A stretch of 62,000 bases of DNA from Cryptomeria japonica (GCF_030272615.1 NC_081415.1:510093873-510155872), one strand, 5' to 3'; numbered from the stretch's first letter, positions 13,301 to 25,374 are shown. Translations and numbers: made by a program. The notes: generated from the sequence alone by a model not told the origin.

Positions 13301-14448
13301 GATTTATTGAAGAGAAGAATAAAGATCGGGTATATAAGTTGAACAAAGCTTTATATGGTCTAAAGCAAGCACCTAGAGCATGGTATGAAAGATTACACTC
13401 TTACTTAATCAAGATTGGATTTATGAGGACTAGTGAAAATAGCAAAATGTATATGAAGAATGATGAGGATAATGCAATACTGATGTCAGCCATATTTGTT
13501 GATGATATTATTTTTTGTAGAAATGATTCTTTATGCAAGAACTTTGGAAATGAAATATGCAAAGAATTTGAGATGTCATTAATCGGCGAGATAAAGTATT
13601 TTATAGGTTTACAAATACTATAAATGAAAAATAGGATTTTCATTACTCAATCCAAGTATATTAAGGAAAACTTGAAGAAATTTGGAATGGAGGATTCTAA
13701 ACCTGTAAGTACTCCTATGACTACTAATTGTAAACTATCAAAGAATGATGAATCTGCATCTGTTGATGAGACACTTTACCGATCTATGATTGGAAAGTTG
13801 CAATATGTAGTTCACAACAGGCCTAATATAGCACATGCAGTAGGTATAGCTGCAAGATTTTCTGCAGATCCCAAAGAAACCCATATGACAACAATCAAGA
13901 GAATTTTCAGATACTTGAGAGGCACTGAAGATTATGGTTTACTATATGAAAAGAAGAATGATTTTGACTTAAAAGTCTATACTGATGTTGATTGGGTAGG
14001 AAATATTGATGATAGAAAAAGCACAAGTGGTGGAGCTTTATTTTTGGGAGAAAGACTAGTAAGTTGGCTTAGCAAGAAACAAGGATGCATTTCACAGTCA
14101 ACAATTGAAGTTGAATATGTCACTATAGCATTGAATTGTACCAATATATCATGGATCAAACAACTGTTGGAAGGTATGAATGAGACAGTTAGCGAGCCAA
14201 TAACTATATTTTGTGATAATACAAGTGCTATTAACATTTCAAAGAATCCGGTAATGCACTCTAAGACAAAGCATATCTCTATAAAGTATCATTATCTTAG
14301 AGAAGAAGTTCAAGAAAAGAATGGTGTGCTGGAATATGTTAGCACAAAGGAACAAATAGCAGACATCTTCACAAAGCCACTACCAAGGGACACTTTTGAG
14401 TATCTCAGAAGTAAGTTAGGGGTCCTACCCCTATCTAGCACTCATTGA
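10330..14448 (+). pseudogene. Copia-1 gag-pol polyprotein, three in-frame stops
   Basis: One reading frame spans the whole polyprotein of about 1,372 codons with no frameshift. The stops are TGA at 11740, TAG at 12526 and TAA at 13621. Order: gag (to about residue 240); a zinc knuckle at 11119-11160 in which the second cysteine is tyrosine (C-F-N-Y); aspartic protease with DSG at 11419; integrase with an HHCC finger around 11790-11915 and a D, D, E core; reverse transcriptase with FVDDIIF near 13494; RNase H to the end. The frame is open upstream to 10279 without an ATG, so the original start was probably lost; ATG 10330 is the first usable one. Without the stops it would supply capsid and replication enzymes acting in cytoplasmic particles. 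Confidence 0.93.
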
Positions 14449-14667
14449 CAGAGTTCGGTGACAATATCAATTATATGACTACATAGAATACTATTTGTGA
14501 GTTGATGTTGATTTACACACTTTAGAAGGTTGTCTAAAGTTGTGCAGGGAATAATGAATGAAGAAAAGATGCTCTGACCGAGATACATTTGTATATATTT
14601 TAATAGCCAGGAAATTACTTCACAGGGGAAGTAATCATGGATCGATCTTACTTTTGGCATTTTTGTC

Positions 14668-14808
14668 AAAGGGGGAGAAGACTAATGGCAGGGGGAGAAG
14701 ACTACAAGACAAGTTTACAGCTCAAAGATAATAGGAGAAGATTCAGAGCAGTTTGAATTAGTTGGAATAAATCAAGTTGGTATTGCCATCAATGCCAAAG
14801 GGGGAGAT
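14668..14808 (+). other. Three polypurine tracts before the 3' LTR of Copia-1
   Basis: CAAAGGGGGAGAAG at about 14667-14680, CAGGGGGAGAAG at about 14689-14700, and AAAGGGGGAGAT at 14797-14808 just before the LTR. The last is the functional plus-strand primer by position. Multiple copies of this tract are a known feature of Sireviruses. Confidence 0.85.
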
Positions 14809-16327
14809 TGTTGGCATTACAATAAGTAGGGAAGATTGTTGGCATTACAATAAGTTTGTTGGTTGATGATATTGAGAAGGTTGTTGGAGATTAATTAATA
14901 AAGGATGATTACTGTCTTAATATTATTATTTTGTCATTGATGTCAAGCAATTGATTTTTTGATTCAGTATGATGTTGCCATATCTTAAAGAGTATGTTTT
15001 GATGAGTATAAAGATGTCGGTAAGTGACACATAAAGAATATGAAAATGAAGGGGAGTAATAAGTTATTCAATGAGAAACTATTACCGAGTTAGATAGTGA
15101 TGAGATTATGATGTTTTGATTGTTTTGATATCCTATATATGTGTATTTGAAGACTGAACAAGAAGGAGGAAAGATTTCATGCAAAGGTTTGATATTACTC
15201 TATTTTACCGAGCAAGGAGCTAGTCGGTAAACCTCAAGTTTATCAGTCATCGAGCATAAGCAACCGAGATGAGAATGTCTACCAAGTAAAGTTCAGTATT
15301 AACCGAGTATCAACCGAGCAGTAACAAAATGCATTAAATAAGTGAATACATTATTAAATGAAGGATGCCAATGAGCTGGAGATTTATAGAAGATTGGAAT
15401 GTCGTGCAAGAAGTTTGTTGAGGATCAACGGCAATGGAAATTCAAGAGTTAGATCTACAGCACAAATTGAACAGTCATAACAGAGCACAAGTACCTAGGA
15501 AGGAATACAAGTTTCAAGGCAAGATAAAACGTTTTTCAGTTCAAAGGATACAATGAACCTAGTCAAGTTTGAAGAACTGATGGCTAAGATTAATCATGGG
15601 AAATGTGATTAAGGAGATTAAGCGATTAGGAATTGCTTATAAATAAAGTAAAGTTTAAGAACAGTTATGCGGGCAAATTAGAAGCACAGTGATGCTGCTG
15701 AAGTAATTACCGAGTACAGAAGATTGAAAATTTGTTTGAAGAACAGAGTGAGAAGCCCAGCAAGGAGAAAGATAAGTCTTCTAACAAGATTATCTTGAGC
15801 ACATAGAATCTTCTTTAGCATTTCAGATGTGAAGTTGTAGATATATATTTTATTACTGTCATTTATTTTTGTAAGTGACAGGAAATCTCTTACCCGAGTG
15901 GACCTAACAGTCTTATTTGTAAAACCTCTAGGAAGGTAACATTCTAAATGAGTGTTTGAAATCCTTTGACAAGGTCACTTCTAACAAAGTGAATATTCTA
16001 ATAGATTTGAGGGAAATCCCTTAACTGGGTCACATCTAGCAATGTGTTTGTAATCTTTAACAGGATTTGCTTTTAACCGAGCATACTCTAGAAGAGTATA
16101 TTTTCCTGTGGGTCCGAAATCCCATAGTGGTTTTTCCCTATTTGGGTTTCCACGTTAAATTTGGTGTCAAATGTGTTTTAATGTTTCAATTTTATCTGTT
16201 TATGAGTTTGAATGATTTACAGTCATAGTTGCATATCAAGAAAAGTGCTACCGAGGTTGAATCTGATTAGAATATTGAATTGTGAGTTTATCTGATTCAC
16301 CCCCCCCCCCCTCTCATCTAACTAACA
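14809..16327 (+). repeat. 3' LTR of Copia-1
   Basis: TGTTGGCATT to TAACTAACA, matching the 5' LTR along its length, with the TATA box at 15638-15645. A run of Cs near 16299-16311 is longer than in the 5' copy. Confidence 0.95.
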
Positions 16328-16332
16328 GGAAG
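16328..16332. repeat. Target-site duplication, right copy (GGAAG)
   Basis: Identical to 8682-8686 on the other side of Copia-1. Confidence 0.93.
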
Positions 16333-19300
16333 AGTTATTAAGATTATTAGATGTAAATGTGAACCAAATGAAAATTTTAGTCACTTTATATACATATGCA
16401 TTCTTACCCCAAAGGAAATTCCATATGAAACTAAAGATGGTCTTTATGAACTATATTGCAAGAGCTAAAAAAAGATGGAATCACAAAAAAAAATGTCAGA
16501 GTGTCACAAAGAACTCATCCATGAAAGAAATAAAGACAATAAAAGATACAAAAGTTAGAGTTTCATGCTCAAATAAATAAAAAATAAAGATAATAAAATA
16601 TACAAAAATGAGAGTCTCGTACCCAAAATACTACTTTGTAATAAATAAAGGGGTCATGATGCATCAAATACCAATATTTACTCCACAACCATTAGTAAAG
16701 AAGTAAGAAATTTAGGTGAGAAAATAAATGTTTAATATGGGTGATAATTCCCTTCTCGTGTCGGCCTATCTCAAAATTTTGAACACATTTGGTGTAGTGG
16801 GGTATAAAAGCAATTTATGTCCCCTCATTTGAACATATCTATACAACTTCATAGTGCAGTTTCTTAAGAGAAAGATTCAATTCAAGTGAACAAGCAATCA
16901 AGAATTTTAAAGACATTGAAGGAGAGGTCAAGCATTCAAATTCAAGCATTCAAGATGGCATCCATGATCAATATTTCATGAAGACATCCTACATGACAAC
17001 ATCAATCCTTGCATGAAGATTTCAAAGCAAGAATCATTAAGGTATAATATTTCAATTATAATCATTTCAATTTAGATATAGCCTTTGCCCTCAAAAGGCA
17101 TGCTTTACACTTCCATTACATTTCAATTTCAATTATAAGGTTAATTACAAACCCAAGGTTTGACTTAGGTAGACCCCTATCCCAAACACCTTTTCTCTTC
17201 TTTCTCTGTGTAGGTGAAAAATTCAAGAGCTATAAATTTGGAATTAGGCAAAGTAGACAGAAATAATCAAATCTATCTTTTACAGGTGTGAAAAGAGGAC
17301 ACGACCACTTTGCACTCTGATGAATTTTTGACAAAACTTCTAGGGTATATTTAGAGCAATATTCTAGTTCTAAAAAGATAAATTTCATCTATATCTAACA
17401 TTCTAGGGACATGGTCATCCAGAGATCCATTGTCCCACGTTTTTAGGCTCAGATTCCAATCACAGGTTCCATTCATCTTCCTCATCTCAAATCTATGTTT
17501 ACAACTTCATATCAAATCTACAACTACTTGTCCATGTTCATTTATGTCATTTTTCTATATTTACTAGCATTCGCTTTACATCTTTATGGTATTCAATTCC
17601 CCCTAAACAAAAAAAGGAGTGAAATTTAATCAGCATTAAGCACTTTCACACAAATGAATTTGAATATATTGATCTCACTCCTCTATAATGTAATGTTTGA
17701 GAAATAGGTATAGTTTGCATGCTTAAACTCATAAACCCTATTTTCACCACATTACAATAAAGATGAAGGTACACATGTAACATAAAGGAAAGTTGAGAGG
17801 AATGAGGAGCATGAATCCATGAAGACAAATATGGTACTATTTTGAGTTTAAGGATTATCTTTTGCAGGATGAGGTTGTTCCTCCAAGATTTTTTTAATGG
17901 TACACGAGCATCTTTGTAACATAACTTTTTTTTTTATTATTCTTTATTTATTCAATTTCACATGTTCATTTTAAATTTTATATTTCGATCTATGTTTACC
18001 TTTCCCAACTCTTGGAGAATTTTATTCTTCCCCTCTCCCTTGATTGACATATTAGATCTTATGTTTTTCTACACCTTTAGTAATATACCCTTATATGTTT
18101 TTCTTTACCCTTACTTCTATCTATGTTGGTCATTTACCGATTGTCTTTTACTTCATCTTGTTCTTCCTTGTTCTTATTCAATTATGAGTTTCCAATTAAT
18201 GCATTATCATTTTAATTCCTCATTTCACTTTGATTTCTTCCATGCATCCTTATGCTTACTCTTTCCATGATAGTTTGAGTATACTTGTTATTTTTATACA
18301 TCTACAAAATTTACCATATTTAGATCACATGGTTATAATTCTTATGTTTTTTTCTTATATCATTTTTTATTAGTCTGTGTTACTATATTGCACTCCTAGA
18401 GTTACACTATTGTAATGGAGATGTCAAGCCCTTTCCCATGTCATATTGTGGCCTCATTCCCATATTGTATAGTGAGGGCATTATGCCTTACCTTGTATTA
18501 TTTGTGTTTAAATTGCCTTACCATGCTTATAGAGCTATCCTTTTCATTGTGTTTTTATGCCTAGTTTCATATGTAGACATGTCACCACTGAGGACTTATT
18601 GCCTTACTTTGATCATTATTTTCTCATGCTCTTGGCTGCCATATTGAGGTATATGCTTATCCTAGTGCACTATGTATCTACATGGTTTTTTTGGCCATTG
18701 AGGCCCATGTCACTATTTTCCATTTGCTATTACTAGGGACAACCTCTCTTTAAATTAAGAAGCATCTTTAATTTAAATGGTCTTCATTCTTATCACTCGA
18801 TAATTACCTACTCAACTACTACATGATATATTTGTTACATTTAATTTACATGATCGAAGTGATTATATACTTATCCTTATATTGCATTTAATTTCATGAA
18901 TTATTTTCCATCTCCTCTAGTTCCTTGCACATAATGTCTGCAATTGGTTGGATAGGGTATATATTATCACTACATAAGGACTCACTACTGCGATAGAGAT
19001 TTATGACATGTAATGACAATGTATGATATGCCACATGCCAATACATTGTATCACTTTTTGTATGAATGGAATTTACTAATCCTATTAATTATTTTCCAAG
19101 TTCAACATACTAGATAGTCAAGCAAAATTGTAATTTGTGCCTAGTTTCATATGTGAGATAGAGGCTGCCCATTGCACACCTTTTTCTATTTTGCAATTTC
19201 TCATGGATCACACATGCTAAGGAAAATAAACACAAACATATTTAGTATTAATTTGTATAAACTTGATATCATTTCTATGATAAAAGTAATTATGTTTATA

Positions 19301-20229
19301 AACACTTGTGAGTACTCATATACTAATAAACATAATTATTTTAGGATTCACATGTAGCTCAAAGTGGGAGACAAATGTAATGGTAAATTTTGCATACCCA
19401 TTCCAATTCTCATTTAGTTTTGGCCCATTTTGATTTAATGTCTTAATGTAATTATATGTTGACAAATGACACAATCTTTTGTGAAGTTGGACTTGTTCCT
19501 TGATCCTTCACTTATTACCCACCTTTGCTTGTAATCATACATTTTCTCATATCTTATTTGCATCTACACAAATTCCAACACTGTCCATTTTTTATGCCCA
19601 TTATCATCCCCACATTCATAGATTCATTCCCTGGATTGATATTAGCACTTCATTATCTTGAGTTAAACTCATGACTTAAGATTGATCCTACATTATAAGA
19701 AATTGGCCCTTGAACTTTAAAAGATTAAATTAAAAAATTGTCAATTCTTACCTATTTCAATCTCACCATGAACTAACTTAGTACACATTTCATGCAATTT
19801 ATTACTATATAGTGACATTTGAAAGTATTCAATATGTATCTTAGAATCATTTGATTTACATATAAGGAACACTCATCACATAAACACTAAAATTGAATAA
19901 TTACAAATAATTTATCTACATCAAAATTCATATACTAGTATTTTTTGCACACTTGACCATTTGCCAAATGTTGACAATGAAATTTAACCATTCTAGGGGG
20001 TTAACCTAGGAGAACTATACCTCAATGATTCAACAACCTCCTTAAGACATTTTTAAATATTGATAACCATTAATAATCAACAAAGAATTATTTTTTTAAG
20101 AGATAGAAAAAAAGGTTCACTCTGCAACTGATTCATCCTGCCCACGGTTTTTTAAATTTTAAATGGTTCCCTACACATTCTCTATGCTAATGGTGGGGGC
20201 CTTGCCCCCCCGATAGGTGACCCTCCACC
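16333..20229. other. No gene seen; one TATA-containing stretch
   Basis: Only short frames without motifs (for example 17962-18270 and 18438-18647, which are T-rich strings of hydrophobic codons). A GGTATAAAAGC word near 16801 and the purine-rich run after it could belong to a decayed LTR, but no second copy or primer site was found. Confidence 0.45.
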
Positions 20230-21268
20230 CTAGGAGGTTGTTGTGCCTCTTGTTTCATCTACAACCTTGCAGATCGGTGTTCACATGGGCACACCATTGT
20301 GGAGCCTCCAAAGGATTCTCCTACGGACTCCTAGGTGGAAAAGACTAGGCCCCTCGATGAATTTTATTCCAACATGGAGAATGGTTTTGGGCCCCTAGAA
20401 GAATCTTCTTGCAACAAGAAAAAAGATGTTGGGTCAGGCATAGCAACAAATGCTAACTGGAAAGATACACTAGTTGAGACCCATGTGGTCGAGAATCCGG
20501 TTGTTTCCCCAAATTATGTTCAAACAAAGGAAGGCACTGAGATATGACTTTTAGACTCTATCATGCATAAAATATTATCATCCATGGGCAACACGTTGGT
20601 GGGAAATTTTTTCTCATTTCAACCAAACATTGATATGGTTCGAAGATGGGCTGCAACTCGCTGGAGCATTAAAGGTACTATCTCCATTAGTGCAATGTCG
20701 GGGGCTTATTTATGTTCAAGTTCACAGTCGAAGAGGACTTGATAATGGTGCTTGTGGGTTCATGGACTTATGCAAACACCATCTGTCTTTGATGCAAATG
20801 GAAATTGGGTTTGACCCCGTAACAAATCTCAATCGAACGACACCTATGTGGGTTTGACTTCTAGGCTTACCTCTAGAGTTATAGGATGAGCAGATCTTTA
20901 GATGGATTTTCAACACTTTTGGAACCTATGTTACCTCTAATGCAGTGACCCCAGCTAAGGCCAAGTTAGTTTTTACAAGATTCTATGTTAATATTGCTAT
21001 TAACAAAACCTTGCCTAACTTAATTACCTTACAATCCAAATGGGTTAAACGGACACACGCTTTGATTTATGAAAATGCCATTGTTTTCTACCAAAGATGC
21101 CAAAAACCAGGTCGTGTTATTTCTGATTGTAAGGCCCCCGTGGAGAAAGAACCAAAAATGAAAGGTATTTGCTCCTCCCCTTGCTCAAATCCCTTCACGT
21201 GGACTAGTTCTAAGGGACATGATAGTGGAAATGAGTACCTCTTTACTGAGGGGCTACTGAACTTCTAA
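20230..21268 (+). pseudogene. Decayed LINE ORF1 (DUF4283-like plus zinc knuckle)
   Basis: Frames at 20335-20547, 20630-20857 and 20945-21268, together with the gaps between them, align in order with the LINE ORF1 at 29551-31134. Shared words include NTLVGNFFSFQPNIDMVRRW (compare LVGRFAGFRPNIDVVRNF), LLGLPLEL (compare LPGLPLEF) and a run ending in RCQKPGRVISDC, the remains of a CCHC knuckle that has lost a cysteine and its histidine. DUF4283-like domains of plant LINE ORF1 proteins are thought to bind the element RNA. There are many stops and shifts and no ORF2 follows, because the Copia-2 LTR begins at 21277. It is a dead, truncated copy. Confidence 0.75.
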
Positions 21269-21276
21269 AATCCCCA

Positions 21277-22783
21277 TGTTAGTCCCAAACGGTGCTGAGA
21301 GGGGAGGGATGAATCAACACTTTACCAGTTTTACAAAATTAAAACCTTTTAACTTAAGACTGCACTAACTTAATATTCATTAGTATAAACAATTATTGCA
21401 AAAGAACATCCATGCATGAAAAGATACATAGTAACACCAAGATTTATCTCGTGGAAACCCAAATGGGAGAAAGCCACGATGTGAGTAGAAACTCACAAAA
21501 TTTTCACTCTTCCGGAGTACGTGCGGTGAGGAACCATCCTTGTTAGGAGATTACAAAGACACTATTAGGTGCCACCTGGTTAAGGGATTTTGTTTAAGGC
21601 CTGTTAGTGCCTTTACCCTGTTAGAGGTAGCCTTTTTAAAGGTCTTAGGATCATTAATTAAGATGACACCTGGTTAAGGGATTTTACAAAGGGACCTTTT
21701 AAAGTCCACCCGGTTAAGGGATTTTGAGTTGCAATGGTTAGAAAGCAACATGAAGTTGATCTGTTGGAATAGCTACTGATAGCTTGATCAGATCATAATA
21801 AAAATCATACTCTGTCTCCACCGGTTGTGTCTTCTCTACACTACACCGATCCTCTTCTTATATCCTCGACTCTGTACTCTGTCAGTCTACTTCACACACA
21901 CTTTGCTTTGCTAAATCATTTAGCACTTCCTCACTCTTCACTTCGGATCACCTCTCATGAGATTTTCTCTTTGCAAATTTATGATCAAAAATATTTTGAA
22001 TGAACTCAAGATACTTTATACATTCTCTGTCGTCACCTTCAAGTGTTTCCTTAATCAATGCAATCACAGATTTCAATAGATTTAGAATTCAAATCTTGCC
22101 ACTCTTGCTCAGAACACCTTGCAACAATTCCACCAACTACTCAACCAATTCTTCCACTGCATCCCCCAAAAATAGTGACTTCTAGGTCACGTTTAGTCTT
22201 TTAAATGCAAACCTAAAAAATCTGCAAGTAATCATGGCTTAACTGCATGATAACTGAAGTTGACTTCACCAACCTTTAGTTGGGCATTGCTACAAACTCA
22301 CCTTTTTCCATTGCAACTATGTAATCGATCACCTCTCTAAGATTTACAATGCCCACCTATCTTCCTTTTGCTTCATCAGTGTACTGATATATCACTCCGC
22401 TCTTCATTACCGGTTTAACCTTTGATGTTGGTTTGTAGTTCTTCCATCAAGCCTCTTCTCATGTTTTCCAATGAGGTCTTGGTTTGCACACAACCTCAAG
22501 CCTTCTTACCTAAGTCACCTTTTGTGACTTCATCATTATCAAAATGACCAACCTGAAGATCTGACCTCAACACCGATCTTCTTGAGTGATAGGCCGGTTA
22601 GCTTAGTCTGTCTTCCCTTGATTGAACCTTGATCATCTATCTCTTATGTTGCTTCCATGTTGTTTACAAGTCATCACCTTTGCTACTAAGATACACCACT
22701 CCACCGCTCAGTGTTAGACATCAATGACAAATCTCAGCAAATATATCGGTTCTATGCATTAACTAGTTTTGTCAATGCCAACA
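21277..22783 (-). repeat. 3' LTR of Copia-2 (complete)
   Basis: 1507 bp. On the minus strand it begins TGTTGGCATTGACAAAAC and ends GGGACTAACA. It is the only complete LTR of this element in the window. Confidence 0.88.
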
Positions 22784-23122
22784 ATCTCCCCCTTTGGCAT
22801 TGATGGCAACACTTCAAAATCTGTCTTATCAATTGCTCCTGCTTATACTTTATTTTTTGTACTGGTCATTACTTCTACTCTAAGTAATGAATATCTCCCC
22901 CTAACACTGGCAATACTTTGTTTCAGCAACCTTAGCTCAATCACTACCTATCAATGCTCAAACACTATAATCATATCTCCCCCTTTGACAACAATGCCAA
23001 AGATGTATTTCGGTACACTTACAAGACTGCTCCCCCTAACCGGAGTAGTCCACACTTATTAATCTAGTCTTAGAAATTTTTCATAAAGAAATCATACCAG
23101 ATTGATATAGAGCCCTTTTTAC
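22784..23122 (-). other. Copia-2 3' untranslated region with four polypurine tracts
   Basis: On the + strand four CTCCCCCT-type words appear at about 22786, 22895, 22976 and 23030. On the coding strand these are AGGGGGAG tracts, the first of them adjacent to the LTR. The arrangement parallels that of Copia-1. Confidence 0.8.
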
Positions 23123-23355
23123 TTACTTTAATGCAGGTAGGGGCATCACCCCTATCTTACCTTTGAGGTATTCAAAGGTGTCCTTTTGTAGTGTCTTGGT
23201 GAAGATATCAGCCACCTATTCTTTTGTTGGTATATACTCCAACCTCACTTCCTTGTCTTGAACATGTTCCCTGAGGTAGTGATATTTGATAGCTATATGC
23301 TTTGTCTTGGAATGCATCACTGGATTCTTGGATATGTCTATAGCACTGGTGTTGT
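23123..23355 (-). pseudogene. Copia-2 RNase H, C-terminal part
   Basis: The minus-strand frame from the insertion point to TAA at 23123 reads NTSAIDISKNPVMHSKTKH, then YHYLREHVQDK, then a TKE-stop-VADIFTK stretch. It matches the end of the Copia-1 polyprotein (NTSAINISKNPVMHSKTKH). The in-frame TAG replaces the Gln seen in Copia-1 (TKEQIADIFTK). The rest of the domain lies 15.5 kb away at 38917 onward, on the other side of the chromovirus. Confidence 0.88.
23351..23355. repeat. Target-site duplication of the chromovirus, left copy (GTTGT)
   Basis: It precedes the LTR start at 23356 and matches 38912-38916. Both copies fall at the same codon of the Copia-2 RNase H (the aspartate-asparagine pair of CDN), which confirms the insertion point. 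Confidence 0.88.
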
Positions 23356-23410
23356 TTATGGGGAGGTTACTCACAGAGAGCTAATTCCTTGCTTAAGGGC
23401 AGTCAGATGT
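23356..23410 (-). repeat. Chromovirus 3' LTR, distal fragment
   Basis: It matches the first 55-65 bp of the right LTR (ATGGGGAGGTTACTCA, then GCTTAAGGGCAGTCAGATG). It is separated from the rest of its LTR (31153-32685) by the LINE. Confidence 0.88.
23394..23410. repeat. LINE target-site duplication, left copy
   Basis: TAAGGGCAGTCAGATGT here compares with TAAGGCAGTCATATTTT at 31153-31169, with a few mismatches. A long, imperfect direct repeat of this size is typical of target-primed LINE insertion. Confidence 0.75.
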
Positions 23411-23604
23411 TTTTGATTAAGGTAAAAATAGGTTTTGAAGGGGGCCTGAAACCCTTTTACAAAAGATCCTTACAAGAGAATAGCATTAAGAAACCAAAAG
23501 GAATAGACATTAGAAACACCAGCATAGCAACTAGAAAAAACCAACAAATAAGCCCCAAAAAACCAATGACAACCGACTAAACCAGATAAAGCATAGAAAA
23601 GGAA

Positions 23605-25373
23605 CTATTTTATGTTTTTCAGGGCATTAGCCAAGTTACTGCTAATCCCATACAGTTCTTTGATATTATCCCTAAGATTAGGCATTTCCTTAGTAGATGC
23701 CACAACAACTTTATTCAAGCTCGCCCTAGTTCTCTTTGCCACTCCACCAGGAGTAGATTCCCCGATCCCAGCCTCGATAGCATCTTCATCAATGTTGAGG
23801 TCCACCATCAGTTTGGGAGAGCTGGAGCTTTCAAGGACCTTAGAGATTTCCTCTAGGTTCTTTGTAGTAGCAATCAAGATGTTCAGAATCATCCCCAACA
23901 GGTTTTTCATTGTCGCTCTATCTTCTTCTAGATAGTCAATCTGAGCTTCCATCTTCTTAGCTTTTTCCTCCATGTCCTGCTTCCATTGCTTCCGGTTCCT
24001 ATTGTCTTCCTTCCTTTTCGCATCCATCTGCTTGCCATTTTTTTCCATATTCTTCAAAAATTCATATGTCCACCTGTCAAAACCCAATCTAGCCTCAGTA
24101 AGGTTTTTGAGGTTATCCAGGAATAATCCTTCTCCAACACCCTCTTTATCCTTACTCAGACTATCCTTATCCATTTCCTTCTTGGGTTCCTTATTCTTCT
24201 CCCTCTCAGAATCCGTTTCTTTTTCCTCATTAATCTTATCATCCTTATCCACCATAGGTTGGTTGTTGACATTGCCTAAGCTAGCACTGTGAATTGGACT
24301 ATCTTGGTCGGACACGTCCTCAGCTTCATCTTCCTCTACTCCCATGTCCTCATCTTTCCAACTTTCCTCACCTCCAGACTCATCCGTTTCCATTTCATTG
24401 CCATCTTTTCCAGTAACCTCTGTGTCATTCTTGTCCTCTTATGTTTTCATCCCAGTAGCACTCTTGCTCTTTTTTCTCTGAGTCGACTCTTCCTTGCTCG
24501 GTCCGCCTTCCTCCAGCTTTCTCTTGCCTTTCCCTGGAGAAGCAGACAGTCTCTTGTTTTCTTGAATGGCAAGGATTTTGCAGGGCTCATAAATGAGTAG
24601 AATGAGGTCACAATGCAGAATTGGGTTCGAAGGATTCTTGTTGTGTTTGTTGAGAGACCTCGACAAAGACCTGAAGATGTAGTAAGGCAGTAAAACCCTT
24701 TTCTCATGCCTAACGTGGTTTAATAGCACAAAATGATAAGTATGGGCCCTAGTAAAATGACCCTCCACTGTTATGTATTCCATGATAGCATTCAACACAC
24801 ACCCCCAAAAAATTTTGATGTTGGAGGCATCATAATAACCCCCTGTGGCTTTACCAATTTTAGCCTACCTGAGTGGGGCATACCTGTTACAGTTGCAATG
24901 AGGCCCGCGTCCAATTTGAGATCTCTAAAAAAATTGAGATCTGAGTGGGGCATACCTGTTACAGCCGCAATGAGGCCCGTGTCCAATTTGAACCTCACAC
25001 CATGGATTTTAAAAGACCCATTACTCCAATTTTCAGTTATTTTGGAGACTGCAAGATTAACCCTACCTTTATCATAATCAACCAGCTTCTCCATAAAATT
25101 CGCCAAGTACCCTTTTTCCAGCTTTGTCCATACTTTTGGCATTTCCTTCCATCTGGATATGTTATTTGGTTCCTCCCTCCTTAGATCCCCTCCCATATTC
25201 AATTTCAAAATATCGCCTCTGTTCTTCTACAAACTCAGAGCTTCTTTCCCATTGTCTCTCAAAATTTTGAAAATGTTAACCCACAAAGTGTGCGGAGGGT
25301 TAATATCTTTGATTACGATTCTGCCACTTTGCCAAGTAATCATTACCTTTCTATAAATGCATAAATTACTCAT
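23605..25373 (-). pseudogene. LINE ORF3: accessory protein with coiled-coil tail (unknown function)
   Basis: ATG 25373 lies one base after the ORF2 stop (TGA-A-ATG). From there about 589 codons stay open except for TAG at 25227, a one-base shift in a T6G5 run near 24795-24805, and TAA at 24439. The N-terminal part is basic/aromatic (words such as NGSFKIHGVRFKLDTGLIAA and LLNHVRHEKRVLLPYYIF). Then comes a Lys/Ser/Gly-rich segment, then an acidic stretch, then a predicted coiled coil around 23900-24060 (repeated Lys/Glu heptads, KQWKQDMEEKAKKMEAQIDY). The layout of the N-terminal part recalls the domain called 'putative plant transposon protein', but this is a by-eye resemblance. A 72-bp in-frame duplication sits at 24871. 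I do not know its function. RNP assembly or chromatin tethering are guesses. Confidence 0.6.
24871..24990. repeat. 72-bp in-frame direct duplication inside ORF3
   Basis: GAGTGGGGCATACCTGTTAC occurs at 24871 and again at 24943, with the following bases also shared. The period of 72 bp keeps the frame and repeats about 24 residues (LDTGLIAAVTGMPHS / LDAGLIATVTGMPHS). The two copies differ at a few bases, so the duplication is not recent. Confidence 0.85.
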
Positions 25374-25374
25374 T

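Larger units (their letters stand above)
8687..16327 (+). mobile_element. Complete Ty1/Copia LTR retrotransposon, Sirevirus-like (Copia-1)
   Basis: A 7641-bp element with two LTRs of 1521 and 1519 bp, TG...CA ends, a 5-bp target duplication, a tRNA-Met primer site and polypurine tracts. The internal order gag, protease, integrase, reverse transcriptase, RNase H is that of Copia. Several AAAGGGGGAGA-type tracts before the 3' LTR are a feature reported for Sireviruses; lineage assignment is inference. The LTRs differ at scattered positions (roughly one change per 25-30 bp in the first few hundred bases I compared), so insertion is not recent. It cannot make its own full polyprotein because of three stop codons. 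Confidence 0.95.

Noticed and set aside
17962-18647. Hydrophobic + strand frames as small membrane proteins
   Set aside because: T-rich DNA yields Phe/Leu/Tyr strings by chance. There is no conserved pattern and no supporting context.
20722-20916. Minus-strand 64-codon frame within the decayed ORF1
   Set aside because: The + strand aligns with LINE ORF1 over the same bases, so the minus frame is a shadow.
23612-24600. + strand frames of about 100 codons opposite LINE ORF3
   Set aside because: They are antisense shadows (Ser/Leu/Phe-rich complements of Glu/Lys-rich codons) without motifs.
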